DNA from: Heliopora coerulea
Lineage: Eukaryota > Cnidaria > Anthozoa > Scleralcyonacea > Helioporidae
DNA length: 64,000 nucleotides
Direction of reading: 5' to 3'
NCBI GenBank assembly: GCA_030142905.1
Contig: JASJOG010000124.1
Span: 62,001 to 126,000, forward strand
Within the stretch, counting starts at the first letter, position 1. Each line of letters starts with the position of its first letter. The notes under the pieces were generated by a model that was not told the DNA's origin, searched no databases, and saw only the letters and a list, made by a program, of their open reading frames with translations. Positions 36,050 through 47,999 of the stretch are shown one piece after another. Made by a program: the position numbers and the translations under genes.

Positions 36050-37350
36050 ATTAGTATTATGCACTCCTTTACAACCTTTCAAACAGTTAACATGTATATT
36101 ATTAGTAACGATTACATGTTTGAATTCTAGGGCTGGCATTGCCCCTGATATGTAATGTACTGTAGTGTACATGTATTGGGAGAACTAATAAACAGGATAC
36201 TATTGCAGGAAAATATCAGAGCAATCAGTGTTCTTAATATGGAACATGATGAAAATGTGTTGCTTTGGAAATGAATTGATCAATTCAATTGATCTTGCTA
36301 CTGGGAAACAATAACACCCATTATTGACATTCCAGTACAGCAAATCAACAACACAATCTCAAGTCTACGGAAATTCCAAGACACTACAGTATGACTGGGG
36401 AACAAGGTGGAGCATGGCCTCTCATTTGTGTAAGTAAAATTGGAATATTTTTGCCTCCATCAGAATTTGCAAAATTTTAAAGCATTAGCACAGATGATGA
36501 AAAATATTTTGGAATTACAAGACTGGTATAGAGTGGAGATTTCTGAATGTGGTCACCATTAAGTCTTGTGGAGTTCCATTCAAAGCAAAATCTTTGGTTC
36601 AAGAATTAACTTATGCAAGTGTTCAAGTAAAGTACACGTATGAAAGCAATATAGTGACCCACATTGCTTTAGCAAGAATAGTAAGTGATCTTTAAACTAT
36701 AGTAATTGTTTTGATTCATCAAAGCAAAACAATAATGAAAAATTATAAAAAGATTGTCACTGTACTGTCATCATAAACTCACACAATGTGAATGTTTGAA
36801 ACAGTTCTGTAATGGCAATTTCTGGTTATTTCAATGCAAATGGCTGGACATGTGCAATGCAATATTTTCCATTATAATTTTTTCTTTTGTTCTTTTTCTT
36901 TTCTCTTTGTTTTGTTTTGCCTTCTCCTTTGTTCTACTGTACAGTGTCTAATATATTGGACACTTGAATACCATACCTGCTCATTTTAATTTTTGCATTT
37001 ACCAGCCATTGCACAGAAATGACACATCATATCAAAAAAGTAAAATTAACAAATGAGCCAAATAATCTATTGATATTTATAGTATAAGACTCTATCTATC
37101 TGAAACAAGAATTATTGTCATCCAAATTCACTGCCAAGCATTATGATGTCGTGGTAAATAACAAAGACATCAATATGTTGATTACACCCATAATTCTTCT
37201 GTCAAAAATAAATAGCTCTGCATACTTGTGAAAAACTTTATTTTCCTTTTTTTGCACAAAATCAGTTAACTTGTGATCATGGTAACTAGACTCTATGAGT
37301 AAAGTTTTCATATAGATAAAAATATTTGCACAAGGTGGCATTGAAAACAC
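36050..37350. other. non-coding stretch, nothing recognised
   Basis: Low-GC unique sequence. Open frames here are short and lack signatures. Confidence 0.4.
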
Positions 37351-37362
37351 CTTAATCTTTCT

Positions 37363-38633
37363 GTCACGTGGGTCACAAAATTAAGGCGGAAAGTTCTGTA
37401 ATTTCTTATCCTTTTGAACTTACTCTGAAATTTTTTCTATAACTTGGTTGTCTCATTAAGGGTTAATATCACTACTAATATCAATTCAACATGACCTATC
37501 ATTCTAAAAATAAATCACCCTCAAGTTTGGTCACGTGAGTCACAAAAAGGCAGTAGTCACATGAGTCACATTTTAGTCTAGGTGTTTGCCAAGTTGTATA
37601 TACCTTACTACATTTGACAAATAGGAGTTGAATAAAACATTCTCCAAGGTATAAAATTCTATCTTGTAGATATCTATATCAGTTGGATTGTTGAATAATT
37701 TAGTGTTTATATGCATTACAACTACATTCAAATTAAACTATGTTGCATTAATGTTGTATTTTAATAGAGAACAGTTTTATACTATGTGATACTGCCTAGG
37801 GCTATCATGTTAAGGGAGGTTGCTAAGCTACAACTCAAAGGTTCATTGTCTCATTGCAATATACCAAGGAAAATGTAAATTAATTCTATTCATATTATAT
37901 CAAATTATGCTAAATGCTTAGTCCTGCAGGCAGTAAACCTCCAAATGCTGCAGAACAACAGAGAAAGGGAAGGAAAATATGAGGAGTACAAAGCAAAACA
38001 TGTGAAGGCTGTACAAAAATACATATTAAATGTTTCTTGTAAAAGAAACATTTCTAAAATTTAAAGAATCCTAACTACATATAGTACAATAATTGAGTTT
38101 CAGTATGTTATTGTTAAATGTTTAGTTTTTACATTTATTATAGTTTCTACAGTTTTTTACATTACATTAACCATGAAAATAGCAATTGTAAAACTCTAAA
38201 GCTATATTTGTTAAGATAATTGGTCACTTGTCACGTGAGTCACATTTTTCTGTCACGTGAGTCACATTGAACTTTGGCTGTTTTTTCCTAAGTTATTAAA
38301 GATTTCATGAATGTTTAACTTATTTATGCTATCTTTATGTCTAATAGTTATTCGTGCTTGCTGTATCCTGAATATTGCTAATATTTTGCCAGGAAATTTG
38401 ATTGAAGCACCATTAACCCACATTTTCACATTTGTGCCTGTCACGTGAGTCACACACACAAATTTTGTGATCTCGGACACTGTAAACACTGCTTTCAGAA
38501 ACCAGGACTATGAAGTTAAATGTCTTCATATAGGTCTCCTTTTTTAAACCCAAGTTTGGTTATAAGTAGCAAAAGGGTTTAAAAAATGCTACATTTATCT
38601 CTAAAATTCAGTGACTTTGTCATGTGAGTCATG
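37363..38633 (+). promoter_or_regulatory. cluster of seven GTCACGTGAGTCACA motifs
   Basis: Copies begin at 37363, 37530, 37556, 38230, 38252, 38440 and 38619, all in the same orientation, with at most a few changes per copy. The motif fuses an E-box (CACGTG, bHLH-Zip) with TGAGTCA (AP-1/CNC-type bZIP). The spacing is irregular and flanks are unrelated except for T-rich 5' and A/T-rich 3' sides. A cis-regulatory cluster is one reading. The other is remnants of a coding repeat, because the minus strand reads VTHVT at several copies. Confidence 0.45.
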
Positions 38634-38639
38634 GTGGAA

Positions 38640-39895
38640 TGGCTGTTACTGAAATTTGAAATGAGCCTTGGTAAAATTTATTATTTCTTTACTATTAGCT
38701 AGGCAATTTATAGTTTTTGTATTAAGTTTAAACATAATGGGATGAGAAAATTAAATTAGGAGAAAACATTCAAGAAGAAATTACTGTTACCCAACAGGAC
38801 TGTCAACAACTGAAAGATTACCAGTAAGGTACAAAACCCTCCATGACCGTTCTTTCATTTTAATTTTTATAACTTGTTTCTTCAAACAAAATGAAGCTGA
38901 TTTTCAATTATAAGTAGCGCAAGTGAGACAGCTGGTGTATTTTATTTGATGTTAGTAATCTCAACAATGAGAGAAAATGTAATATAAATGAAGTCACGTA
39001 TCATTACATCTAAGTCTTCTTGAAAACAGACCAATAAAATGAAGGAATGGTTTGTGTTTGTCCCACTTTTAAAAACCTGAAATTCCCAATGCCCCCGAGA
39101 GTATTCATCCACATGACTTTATTAGTATAGACCACTTCATGTAGGTCAAATATCATCACTTGGATCTTGGGAATTAATATATAAATTAAACTTGCTCTTT
39201 TAAAGCTTCTGCAGTCCTCTGAGTTCCACCCTTGTTGAATAGCCATGACTTAAGTTATGTGCTAATATGTGAAATTTGGCATGAATTAAGCTCTCACAAA
39301 GTCCAAGGTCACTTTCTGGATCTCCTTCTTTGTGGTTTACCACCTCAAGATATTGTTAACATTCATTCATGCAATAAACAATTAGTACAACGAGTACATG
39401 TACAGTAGAGTCAAGTTATGATATATGGGCTGGTGTAAGAGCAAGATGGTGGACCAGGAATCAATTTTGAAAGGTGCAGTTAAGTGGGATGTAAAGTAAG
39501 TCTCACTAGGTTGCTCAAATTGCAATGTCTGCTGTCACTCCCTAACGTCGAATGCTTCCATTTGAGATCGTTCAAGTGTACAAGTTAAGTCTGTCTACTA
39601 CACGCTTGGCTTGTGGATATCAATAAGGTGGCGCAACAAGCATGTTAATACAAAACAAACTTCATATGTTCACAGGCTGATATAGCTAAGATACACATGG
39701 CCTATGGTTCATGCACAAGCTCGAATGTTATTTAGTGTTAACAGCTACGCACGGCTCCATAAACTTATGTATGCATTCATAACTAAAAATATCACGTAGG
39801 AAATAAATCTGGGAAAGAAGATCAGAAAGATTTGTCGCTTACGTATAAAATTTGCTACTTTCAAAAAAGCTAAAGACAGTTAAAATGAGTGAGAT
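38640..39895. other. non-coding stretch, nothing recognised
   Basis: A 78-residue minus-strand frame at 39010-39246 has no recognisable domain. No repeats of note; it is probably intronic if the Death-domain gene model holds. Confidence 0.35.
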
Positions 39896-39901
39896 ACTTA
39901 C

Positions 39902-39938
39902 CTCCGCTTAACTCGACAGGTGGTGATTCGGAGATCAT
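39902..39938 (-). CDS. candidate first coding exon (MISESPPVELSG)
   Basis: An ATG at 39938 in good context (A at -3) opens 12 codons and ends at a near-consensus donor, GGAG|GTAAGTAT, in phase 1. An in-frame TAA lies four codons upstream. The phase matches both the damaged PNP-like exon starting at 33196 and the Death-domain exon starting at 32011 on the same strand. It could therefore be their 5' exon across introns of 7-8 kb. The exon is tiny, so chance cannot be excluded. Confidence 0.35.
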
Positions 39939-39944
39939 GCTAAT

Positions 39945-41410
39945 GTCTTAGGTCAAGAAGACTCACTCACATGGCAAAGCGTCCTCCACTTCGAGAACTG
40001 CTCCTGGAATTTATGAAGTAGTAAAATGTGGAAAAAAGCGGAAGTGCGTCTGCTCTCCAGTGCAAAAAGTCTGTAAGAAACTAACAGGGTAAAAAGACAG
40101 AATGTATAATCTTACTGCAAACGATCTCGCGTGAATTTTGCGTGAAAACGATACTCTCACGCGTAAAAAACTCGAAACTTGCACGTTGGAGTGAAATGTG
40201 GTGTTAAACAAAAGCATGGCGATATTTTTGTAGGTAAAAAAGTCATTGGACGAAAAAATGACCAGTAGAATTAAAAGGCTAGTAAAAAACTAAATAATGT
40301 GATTTAAATTATGAAAACTCGTTTGCTATTTTAAACGTGGATCAATGGATCAGTCAACCAAAAAAGAGAAGGAAGAGACAAATGAACCAAGGGAATACTA
40401 ACGCATAAAGCTAATATAAGTAAAAAGTAAAACGCAGACTTTTTCACTTGGATTCCGAGACGAATAATGACCAAATTGCAGTCAACAAAAGTCAAATGGA
40501 AGTATCTCTTTATCTTCCAACTAAAGGTCCTGACTGCTGAAGCTTTTGCCATAGCTCAGTGTTTCCCAGACTTGTGGAGTCTACCGAAAAATTTCAGGGT
40601 CTTCTAAGAGTAGGGCGTCTCTAGGGCTTCTTCAGGGGGTAATCTGCCGTAGGATGTTAAGGTGATCTTAAACCCAAAAACTAGATTTTTCTATGTTTGA
40701 GAATATTGAGAAAGTCATTTCAAGGATTGCTTTCTGGCGTGGATGCTGCAAGCTGTATAGCCAAGTTCGATGCGAGTTTGAGTATGACGATGAAGGCAAT
40801 GAGAAAGTGCTGATACTGAGTTGATTAACTTGGATTGCATCCAATCCCACGCCGCCACTCTTTATATATTCTGGATACCTGACTGGGTTCGTTGAAATTT
40901 TGAGCATCGGACAGTATACTTTGAACTCGGGTTATAGTGTCGGTTGAGACACGTGGCCTATGGTCGTCCAAATCCGGTTTGGCTTCGTTCGGCATCAATG
41001 TCCTCCATTTCCGACAGCGTCTATCGGTTAGACTTCTTTCAAGTTCTCTGTGTTCTTGGCGAATATGTCTTTTTGAAAATATTTAAAACCATAAAAAAAC
41101 ATAAAAGTTTAAATTCAGTTATTCGGATCCAAGCTTTGTCATGGTACGTCACCTTTAAATTAGGTTGGATTTATTTTAAATCCATTTCAATATACAGGAA
41201 GACAGCCGTCTTAACTCTTTGCGACCTTTTTTGGTATATGTGTGTGTATATATGATTGATAACTTGATGCTAGTAGATTAGTCTAGGGAAAAGTGGGGCA
41301 AGGGTGTGGTTAGAATTAATAGACAGGGTACCTATATGAGAAAGGGCAAAGAAAAGGCCGACTGAATGAGAACTTTTTAATTTTTTTGCAAAATATGTAG
41401 AATAAACATT
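39945..41410. other. non-coding stretch, nothing recognised
   Basis: No domain-bearing ORF, transposon end or RNA gene is recognised. Part may be the promoter region of the candidate exon at 39.9 kb. Confidence 0.35.
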
Positions 41411-41473
41411 TTGATTAGGGTTAGGGTTTAGATGAGGGTTAGGCTTTTAGAATAATAAAAGGGTGTGATTAAA

Positions 41474-41475
<2 letters not shown>

Positions 41476-41519
<44 letters not shown>
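41476..41519 (+). repeat. (GA)n microsatellite
   Basis: An uninterrupted GA dinucleotide run of about 22 units, flanked on both sides by TTAGGG-like words. Confidence 0.95.
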
Positions 41520-41524
<5 letters not shown>

Positions 41525-43050
41525 GAATAAAATGAAATAAAATATGTTAAATTAATATGTTGATTAGGGTTAGGATGAGAGTTAGAAGAACAGAATGATA
41601 GAAAGTGTGGAAGATGAAGAATAGGGTATTATGTGGGAGTAAGGATTAGAAAGAGCATTCAGAGAAAAGCAAAGAAAGAACGAAACAGCTTAGAAAGAGT
41701 GCAAAACCTGGGTGCTTGGTAAAAATAAGCCAAGAAGCCAGCATTCGCAGAGGGTAGCTACTGACATCCTGCCCATTGGTTTTAGAAAAAAACAGCGTCA
41801 TGAATCATCAGGTTTCAAGCATGACAGGGAGGCACGTTTCTAACCAACTAGCAGGTCTTGGAAAGACATGCCCGCTTATGAAAATTGAAGAAAGATTTAA
41901 CAGCATATGAAAGGAAAAGGAAGAGAAAAGAAAATAAAAAAAGAAAAGCGAAAGACCTGAATAAGTACGCGAAAGACCTGAGACGAAGTAAAACAGGCAC
42001 AGCAAACAACACAGAAAACAAAATGGTGAACTGAAAAGTATACGCATCATAAGGTCTTGAAAATGTTTTAGAAATTTGATAAAAACTGTTGTACCTTATC
42101 CTCGATAATGTTAGTAAACGGTAAATATGAGTATTCCAAGGTGAATGAGTACGAAAAATAACGTGACTCAAAAACTGAAACGGAAGAAACTCGGAAATAA
42201 GGAAAAGGCAAAAAGTCTTTTGAGGTGGTTGACAAGTAGGCCAAATGAAACTTTATTGCAAAAGGTAACACAGAAACCAGAAAAGGAGCATAAATAATTC
42301 TAAAATTGTAAAGAGTTACGAAATAGCAATGTCTTAAAGTAAAAACGATATTAAAACTCGAAAAAGTGTGGTAATTTGAAGTACTTACGAGGTGAGTCCT
42401 TTAAAAAGTTCCCGCCACAAACCAAAAAAGTTTTTAAATAGAAGAAAAGACGCTTACGTTGCCGTAATGGATATGGAACTTGGCCGGGCAAAAAAAGCTG
42501 GGAACTACAAGGTTCGAAGGACAAAATGGCATGTGTTTCATCAGTTGAGAAATACATCGTTTGGAAGAAAAATTAAGATCGGAAGGATGCAACGGACTTG
42601 AAAACGGAGATCGAAAAACCAAAAGGTACGTGAATTAATAATATAGTATAAATATCTCCAAAGGAACAGAAAAGGTGTCAATATTTTGCAACGAAAGAAC
42701 ACAGTTGTTAATCAACATTAACCAATCAAATCAAAATCTTTAACAAAATTTACTTAACAAAACCTTGGGAAAAAGATCTGATAGAAAATCAGAAAGTCGG
42801 AAACAACGACCCACAAGAGATAAACGAACCGGTTAATCAATCGAAAAATGTCATCGAGTAATATTAAAGTTGATCTTTTAACAATGGAAATCTTCGTGCA
42901 ATGTTCAAACAAGTAAAACGAAAGTTTGGAAGAAGTGTGAGATCCACACCAAAAAGGTTTCCTGATGCATAGATAACGTAAATTAGAAAAAACTTGAAGC
43001 TTCACTGTTCCGTAACCACGTTCATCGGAATAACCAATTTATTGCAGATG
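41525..43050. other. non-coding stretch, possible decayed Penelope 3' part
   Basis: Purine-rich sequence with no convincing gene. The part adjoining 43050 may contain the degraded C-terminal region of the Penelope-like element, but I could not find a GIY-YIG endonuclease signature. Confidence 0.3.
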
Positions 43051-43054
43051 AGTT

Positions 43055-44720
43055 GGATGTCTATACGAATCTGGAAAGAACGACGTGATCCTTAAAATAG
43101 GGATTACGTTGGAAGGATACGACAGGTGGAGACTAAAAACTTTGGGAAAGACACTGGTCATTTTCTACGTACGACCAATGTTGTCGGAGAAGAGAACCGA
43201 GATGGGAAAGATTATGATCGAAAGGTGTGACAAAAGGCAGAACAGGAGAGTCGGTGTCGGTTTTGGAACTAAAAGTTGGGATTGGGTGAAAGAGTAAGCC
43301 CTCTCCATACCCAAAAGAATATCTGCATCTCGATATCCACGGCCAAGAAGAACTTGAAAACGACGTGCTCTTTTAAAGAAAATTTGGTCTTCTGTGATTA
43401 TTCGACGATATCTCAGCATTTGACTATAGACGAGGCCTCTCTTACAAGATTCAGGATGGTGAGATTTAAAGTGTAATAACGGTAGACCATCCGTAGGTTT
43501 GATGTACAGACTGGATTTAAGGCAGTGGTCATCGTCCAGGTAAATGATTATGTCTAAGAAATTAATTTGGTGGTTAGAATAAGAAATGTAAAATTTGATA
43601 GTAGGATAAAAGGAGTTTAAAAGTTCTATAAATTCCAAAAGATTTTTCACCAAGGGTCCAAATTAAAAGTATGTCATCTATAAATCTTTTCCAGAGAAAC
43701 GGTTTTTTATCGTCATGTAATGAAAGTAAAAATGATTGTTCTAAATAACCCATAAAAATATTGGCATAGGAGGAGGCCATTTTTGTGGCCATAGCAGTTC
43801 CATGTTTCAGTAAATATCACTGATTTTCAAAAGTAAAACAGATGTTTTTGAGAATAATTGGAAAAATTGGAAAATAACAGGTAATAAGGGCCAATCATCC
43901 AAGTAATAAGATTTGAGAGCTTTCATAGAAGCTTGAACACTTTCTTCAATAGGAATGTTAGTATAAAGAGATTTAACATCAATTGTTACTAAAATATTAT
44001 CCAGAGGTGGTTGCATATCGTGGTAGATAATTGATTAATAACGGTCCTAGGACAAAGTTGGATGGTTTCATAGTTTTGGGGGTTGTTAAGTTGTGTAAGT
44101 TGTGCCTCTGTTTCATAGTCCTCAGAGGACCAGATAACGATGGCACCACCCTTATCCGGTGGTTTTATAACAAGAAAGAAAATTGATTTCCTGTTGGGTA
44201 AGTTTGTTAGGGTAAGGGAGATGGTTTATATCATTGTATAAACACTTGAGAGAATAAAAACAGAGGAAATATAAGCAATGAGGTTATAATTATCAGGTAG
44301 GGGAGGATCCCAAGGGGTTGTAGATTTACAAGGAAAATGATTATTAAACGTAAGATGGATTTCAAGAGGGTTTGCCATCTAACCGGATTGGGAGTAGGAA
44401 CAAATCTTAGACTTTTAGAAAGTAAGGAAACGAATAGATCCGGTAGAGGACTAGACGAAAGATTGACTACCAATTTTTGGCTTGTGACGGCAATGAGTTT
44501 ATTAAATAATTTCTTTATCATGGTTTTTCTTAGATAGTCTTTGAGATTTGGTATGTAAAGAGTTCTGGATGGCTTGACGTTGATGCAGAAATGGAATGGA
44601 AGACTCACCTCTTTAGTGGTCACCTTCTGATTCGTTGAATTTAACGAAAATTAACAGGTTTATACGTAGGAATGTCCATGAGGGCAGGGATATCATTCGA
44701 AGAGGACAAAGAATGTTGTA
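43055..44720 (-). pseudogene. Penelope-like retroelement, broken reverse transcriptase
   Basis: In order along the minus strand, several frames encode PLE landmarks. These are FVPTPNPVRWQ (about 44450-44400), PPDKGGAIVIWSSEDY (about 44150), VTIDVKSLYTNIPIEES (about 43980), [12 protein letters not shown], and the catalytic FIDDILLIW (about 43700-43670). They are followed by NFLDIIIYLD, SLYIKPTD, and YSQMLRYRRI (about 43400). A shifted frame gives HWSYVENDQCLSQSF and QRNPYFKDHVV near 43180-43070. At least four frameshifts and stops break it. The GIY-YIG nuclease typical of PLEs is not visible. PLEs copy RNA into DNA and often leave complex, hairpin-associated insertions. Confidence 0.82.
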
Positions 44721-44900
44721 CAGTCAAACCCCGCTTAACAAACACCTCAATAAAACGACCACCTTAGAAATACGACCGCTTTGGTTTAGTCCCAAATCTT
44801 TGCCTATACTGATGTACAGTAATTAGTTTCGGAAATGCGACCACTAATTTCCTGCCCAAATCTAAATTAGTCTCACACGTGCGACCACGTGTCAAAATGG
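44719..44900. repeat. partial pogo-type MITE
   Basis: A TACAGTCAAACCCCGCTTAA terminus is followed by repeated CGACCAC-type words. The opposite terminus is not found, so it is a fragment. Confidence 0.5.
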
Positions 44901-44904
44901 TTTT

Positions 44905-46365
44905 AGAACATTTTTTTAAGAATGGTTTTAGAAAATAGTTTAGAACAGACGATTGCAGTCATTAAGGCGAGCGAAGAGGCCAAGAGTCTTTTCTGAAGCA
45001 TAACAGTACCATGGGTCAAAGTACCTTAGATCATTATTTAGTGCATGAGTCATTGCTGTACTATTATTGACTTTAGCTGGTATTTTTTTTGTTGGCATTT
45101 TGTACAATATGCAATGATCAATTCTCATGATCAATTCGCCATGATCAATTCTAATTAATACAATAATGTATTTGATTGTTGAATGAATTTGGAATATATT
45201 AGATTACATGTTCTCAGAATTAAGACCACCTCGAAAATAAGACCATTTTGCACGGACCGAATGGTGGTCTTATTTTAGCTTGGCCTTTTGATGCGTAGTT
45301 TCGTGTGACAGATTCACGTCAGAAGCATCATGTGATCTCGTTTGATTAACTTAAAGATATACACGATTTTGCAACGATCATACGGGTGAGTTAAATATGT
45401 GAAGTCATAGGTTGAGAATATCTCAAAAATGAAGTGACGTATGGAAGACCTGTAAACGCTATTGCTGTTCATTTTCAGAATTAATTCAAATCAAAAACTG
45501 TCTTGTTAATTTCTACTTTAAGTAATATTAGATGTCATAGCAAATCAGACTTAGATCGTTTACACGGCATCACAATGGCTCAAGGGGAGAAACATGGAAA
45601 CGTTGCACAAAAAGTACAAAAACCTGCCAGTTAAAGTTCGCTCTACCGAAAAAGTTGCAGCAGCCAGGCTGCACATTTCGAGGCCACAAATTAATTGAAT
45701 CTTAAGCCAAACTATAAAAATTATCTCTAGAGCTACTTGACAAAAATAAAAAGTGATCATAGGTCCCTGGAAAGGGCGAGCTATTGAACTTCAGGAGAGA
45801 TTGACTGTGACATTCAAATACATGATGTGATCGTAATAATAGTTGATGGCTAAATATGACTAGCCTCGACTCACTGTGCAGTAAGGTCGCGTCACGAATA
45901 ATTTTGTCCGTGTTATACGGTTAGGTACTATAGTCGCAAGACTTTAGTCAATTTATTCTACGGTCACAATTATTTGCTTATGCTTGCTCGCTTGCTAAAT
46001 TTCCTGATAACGTGCTTGCTTACTTTTCTTGACACCATTCAGGTGTTAAACCGTGTCCGTGCACGTTGGGCAGCATGGGACGTGATCAACTGAATAAACA
46101 CAAACTTTAGCCGCCTACAAAAATTGCGGCAATTTTCTCTTTTTATAAAACCAAACCGATCATTGAAGAGTTTTCTTACAGTTCTAAAATAAGGCTTCTC
46201 GACCGGTGAGTCACGACTCATCTCGGCCGAGTGACAATTTATAATGGTAAACTCAGAGTCCTAAGTCCGAGTCCTCTGAAAACGGCTTGATATGAGTGAG
46301 ATATTTTGACTTAAAGCAGCGGGTAAATAATCTATTTCTGGGCCAATATAAGCCGCCGGTTTCCA
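44905..46365. other. non-coding stretch, nothing recognised
   Basis: Only a short imperfect inverted repeat around AAGACCAC...GTGGTCTT (about 45221-45280) stands out; it may be another MITE remnant. Confidence 0.35.
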
Positions 46366-46369
46366 ATAT

Positions 46370-46880
46370 TGAAGGCATTGCTACAAAATAACATTGAATG
46401 TCTTCATACGATTTGCTTCGTGAAAAGGTAATCTGCGCGTGGAGATCTATGATAAAGCCCAGCTCTAGAATTATCGGTCATTTCATTGGTTACAAAGCAA
46501 AATCCTGAAAGTGCAAATTGTGGCTTTATTTTCACTGTGGATTTGATGTTTTTAGCCTGATGCATCAGAATGCTTTGAAGACCGAGAAATACGTCGACGT
46601 TGACACACAGATAAATGACGTATTTCTGTGCGGATATGGCCACATATTGTCACCACTGACTGAAGGCATAGCTGGAATAATATCTAATGTCTTGAAATGA
46701 TTTGCTCCGTCGATGAGTACTCTACGTACGAAGATCTATGATGGAATTTAGTTCCAGAATTAGCGTTCATTAAACTGGTTGGCAGGCAAGACCATAAGAG
46801 TGCTATCCTTTGCTGAAAAATGTTTCACTGCGGATTCAAAGTCTTCAGCCTAATGAATCAAAACATTATGAGGACCAGTC
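46370..46880. repeat. diverged tandem duplication, about 288-bp unit
   Basis: Copy 1 (46370-46590) and copy 2 (46658-46880) share ordered blocks, including TTGAAGGCAT/CTGAAGGCAT, AATGTCTT, AGATCTATGAT and CACTG(T/C)GGATT, then a block ending in AGGACCAG/AAGACCGAG. They are heavily diverged. No ORF is shared. Confidence 0.65.
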
Positions 46881-46884
46881 TAAT

Positions 46885-47905
46885 GGTTTATGTAGCATGT
46901 AGTAGATAATAAACCTGGTGTTCTTATAAATGAACTTATGAGACAACAAGCTATGTTCCTTGCTATATATTGATCTCATAATCAAACTTTTACCAACCAG
47001 ATGGTTATGCAGACTATATCCGTCATAACGTTACCAATCAAAAATTACTTCAACATTTTTTCCATTAGTGTTAGCTCAACCAAATCTGTAATTAAAGCAA
47101 AGGGACTGTTGGTTGAGTTTCTGAGAGATGAAACGGCTCTCAATTTCATACTACCAGCTCAGCCAATCCCTATCTTGGAACAGTTAAAAGGAACCTTTAA
47201 GAAAGGTTGTGCGACGATGGCAATACAGGGAAATAAGCGATCGAGTTTTTCATAAATAAAGTCACTGTTCACTTAGATCGCTGACATCAAGTATCGAATA
47301 CTTTGTGTTTATTTCTCGACCTCCAAGGTTCTACTGATGGTTTGGGCTTAAACTCAAATAGCAACTTTAGCCGCTCCAAAGTCGAAGTCGTGCTGAATAA
47401 GTAATTAATAATGACTATAGTGGCGTTTTTCATTCTTTTTGTTTTGAAATAAAAAATGAAATAGTATAAAGTTCCTCTGTGTTGAACTTTTGCATTATTT
47501 GTACTTGAGAACCCTAAACAGTACACTTCAATGACACAAGGTCCTAAAATGCTTCTAAAGCAATCAAAGCTTTAGGGAATTTATGCAACCAAATTTAGGC
47601 TTCGCGTTCAGATAAACTATTTCATGCGAAACGTACACAGCGCTCATGGATAAGCAGGCAAATGTCGTACGATTGATCTTGACCATTGACACAATGTTTC
47701 CTTTACCTCGGCTTCTCATTTATTTTAACCTTTTCGAGCCTACATGTTGCTGGTGCATGTACAACACATCGTAAGGTAGGGGCTGATACGAAAATTCTTT
47801 TTCCGTTTTAGCACGTTTTCGTTCAATTTCACTTAGGTCATCAATTTGGTATCAATTAGTATTATTATTGCGTGTAAGACACGAAAATGAGTCAAATTTG
47901 GATAT
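46885..47905. other. non-coding stretch; one unassigned ORF
   Basis: The plus-strand frame 47001-47255 contains a protein-like run (VIKAKGLLVEFLRDETAL) but no domain I recognise and no splice context. The rest is featureless. Confidence 0.3.
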
Positions 47906-47911
47906 CGTTAC

Positions 47912-47991
47912 CTGAAATTAGTGTTGTACCACTGGCTGTTGGTTCATCATCAGGAACAGTTGTGGAAGTCGCATTACCTGTTGATAATTCT
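47912..47991 (-). CDS. candidate internal exon, Ser/Thr-rich linker
   Basis: An 80-nt open segment lies between a good acceptor (TTTTATTTCAG|A) and a donor (TTTCAG|GTAACG). The only open frame encodes ELSTGNATSTTVPDDEPTAS plus a few residues, a flexible acidic/Ser-Thr linker. It enters in phase 2 and leaves in phase 1, so it could splice to the Death-domain exon at 32011. It may be an alternative upstream exon of the same gene. It is short and low in complexity, so confidence is limited. Confidence 0.35.
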
Positions 47992-47999
47992 CTGAAATA

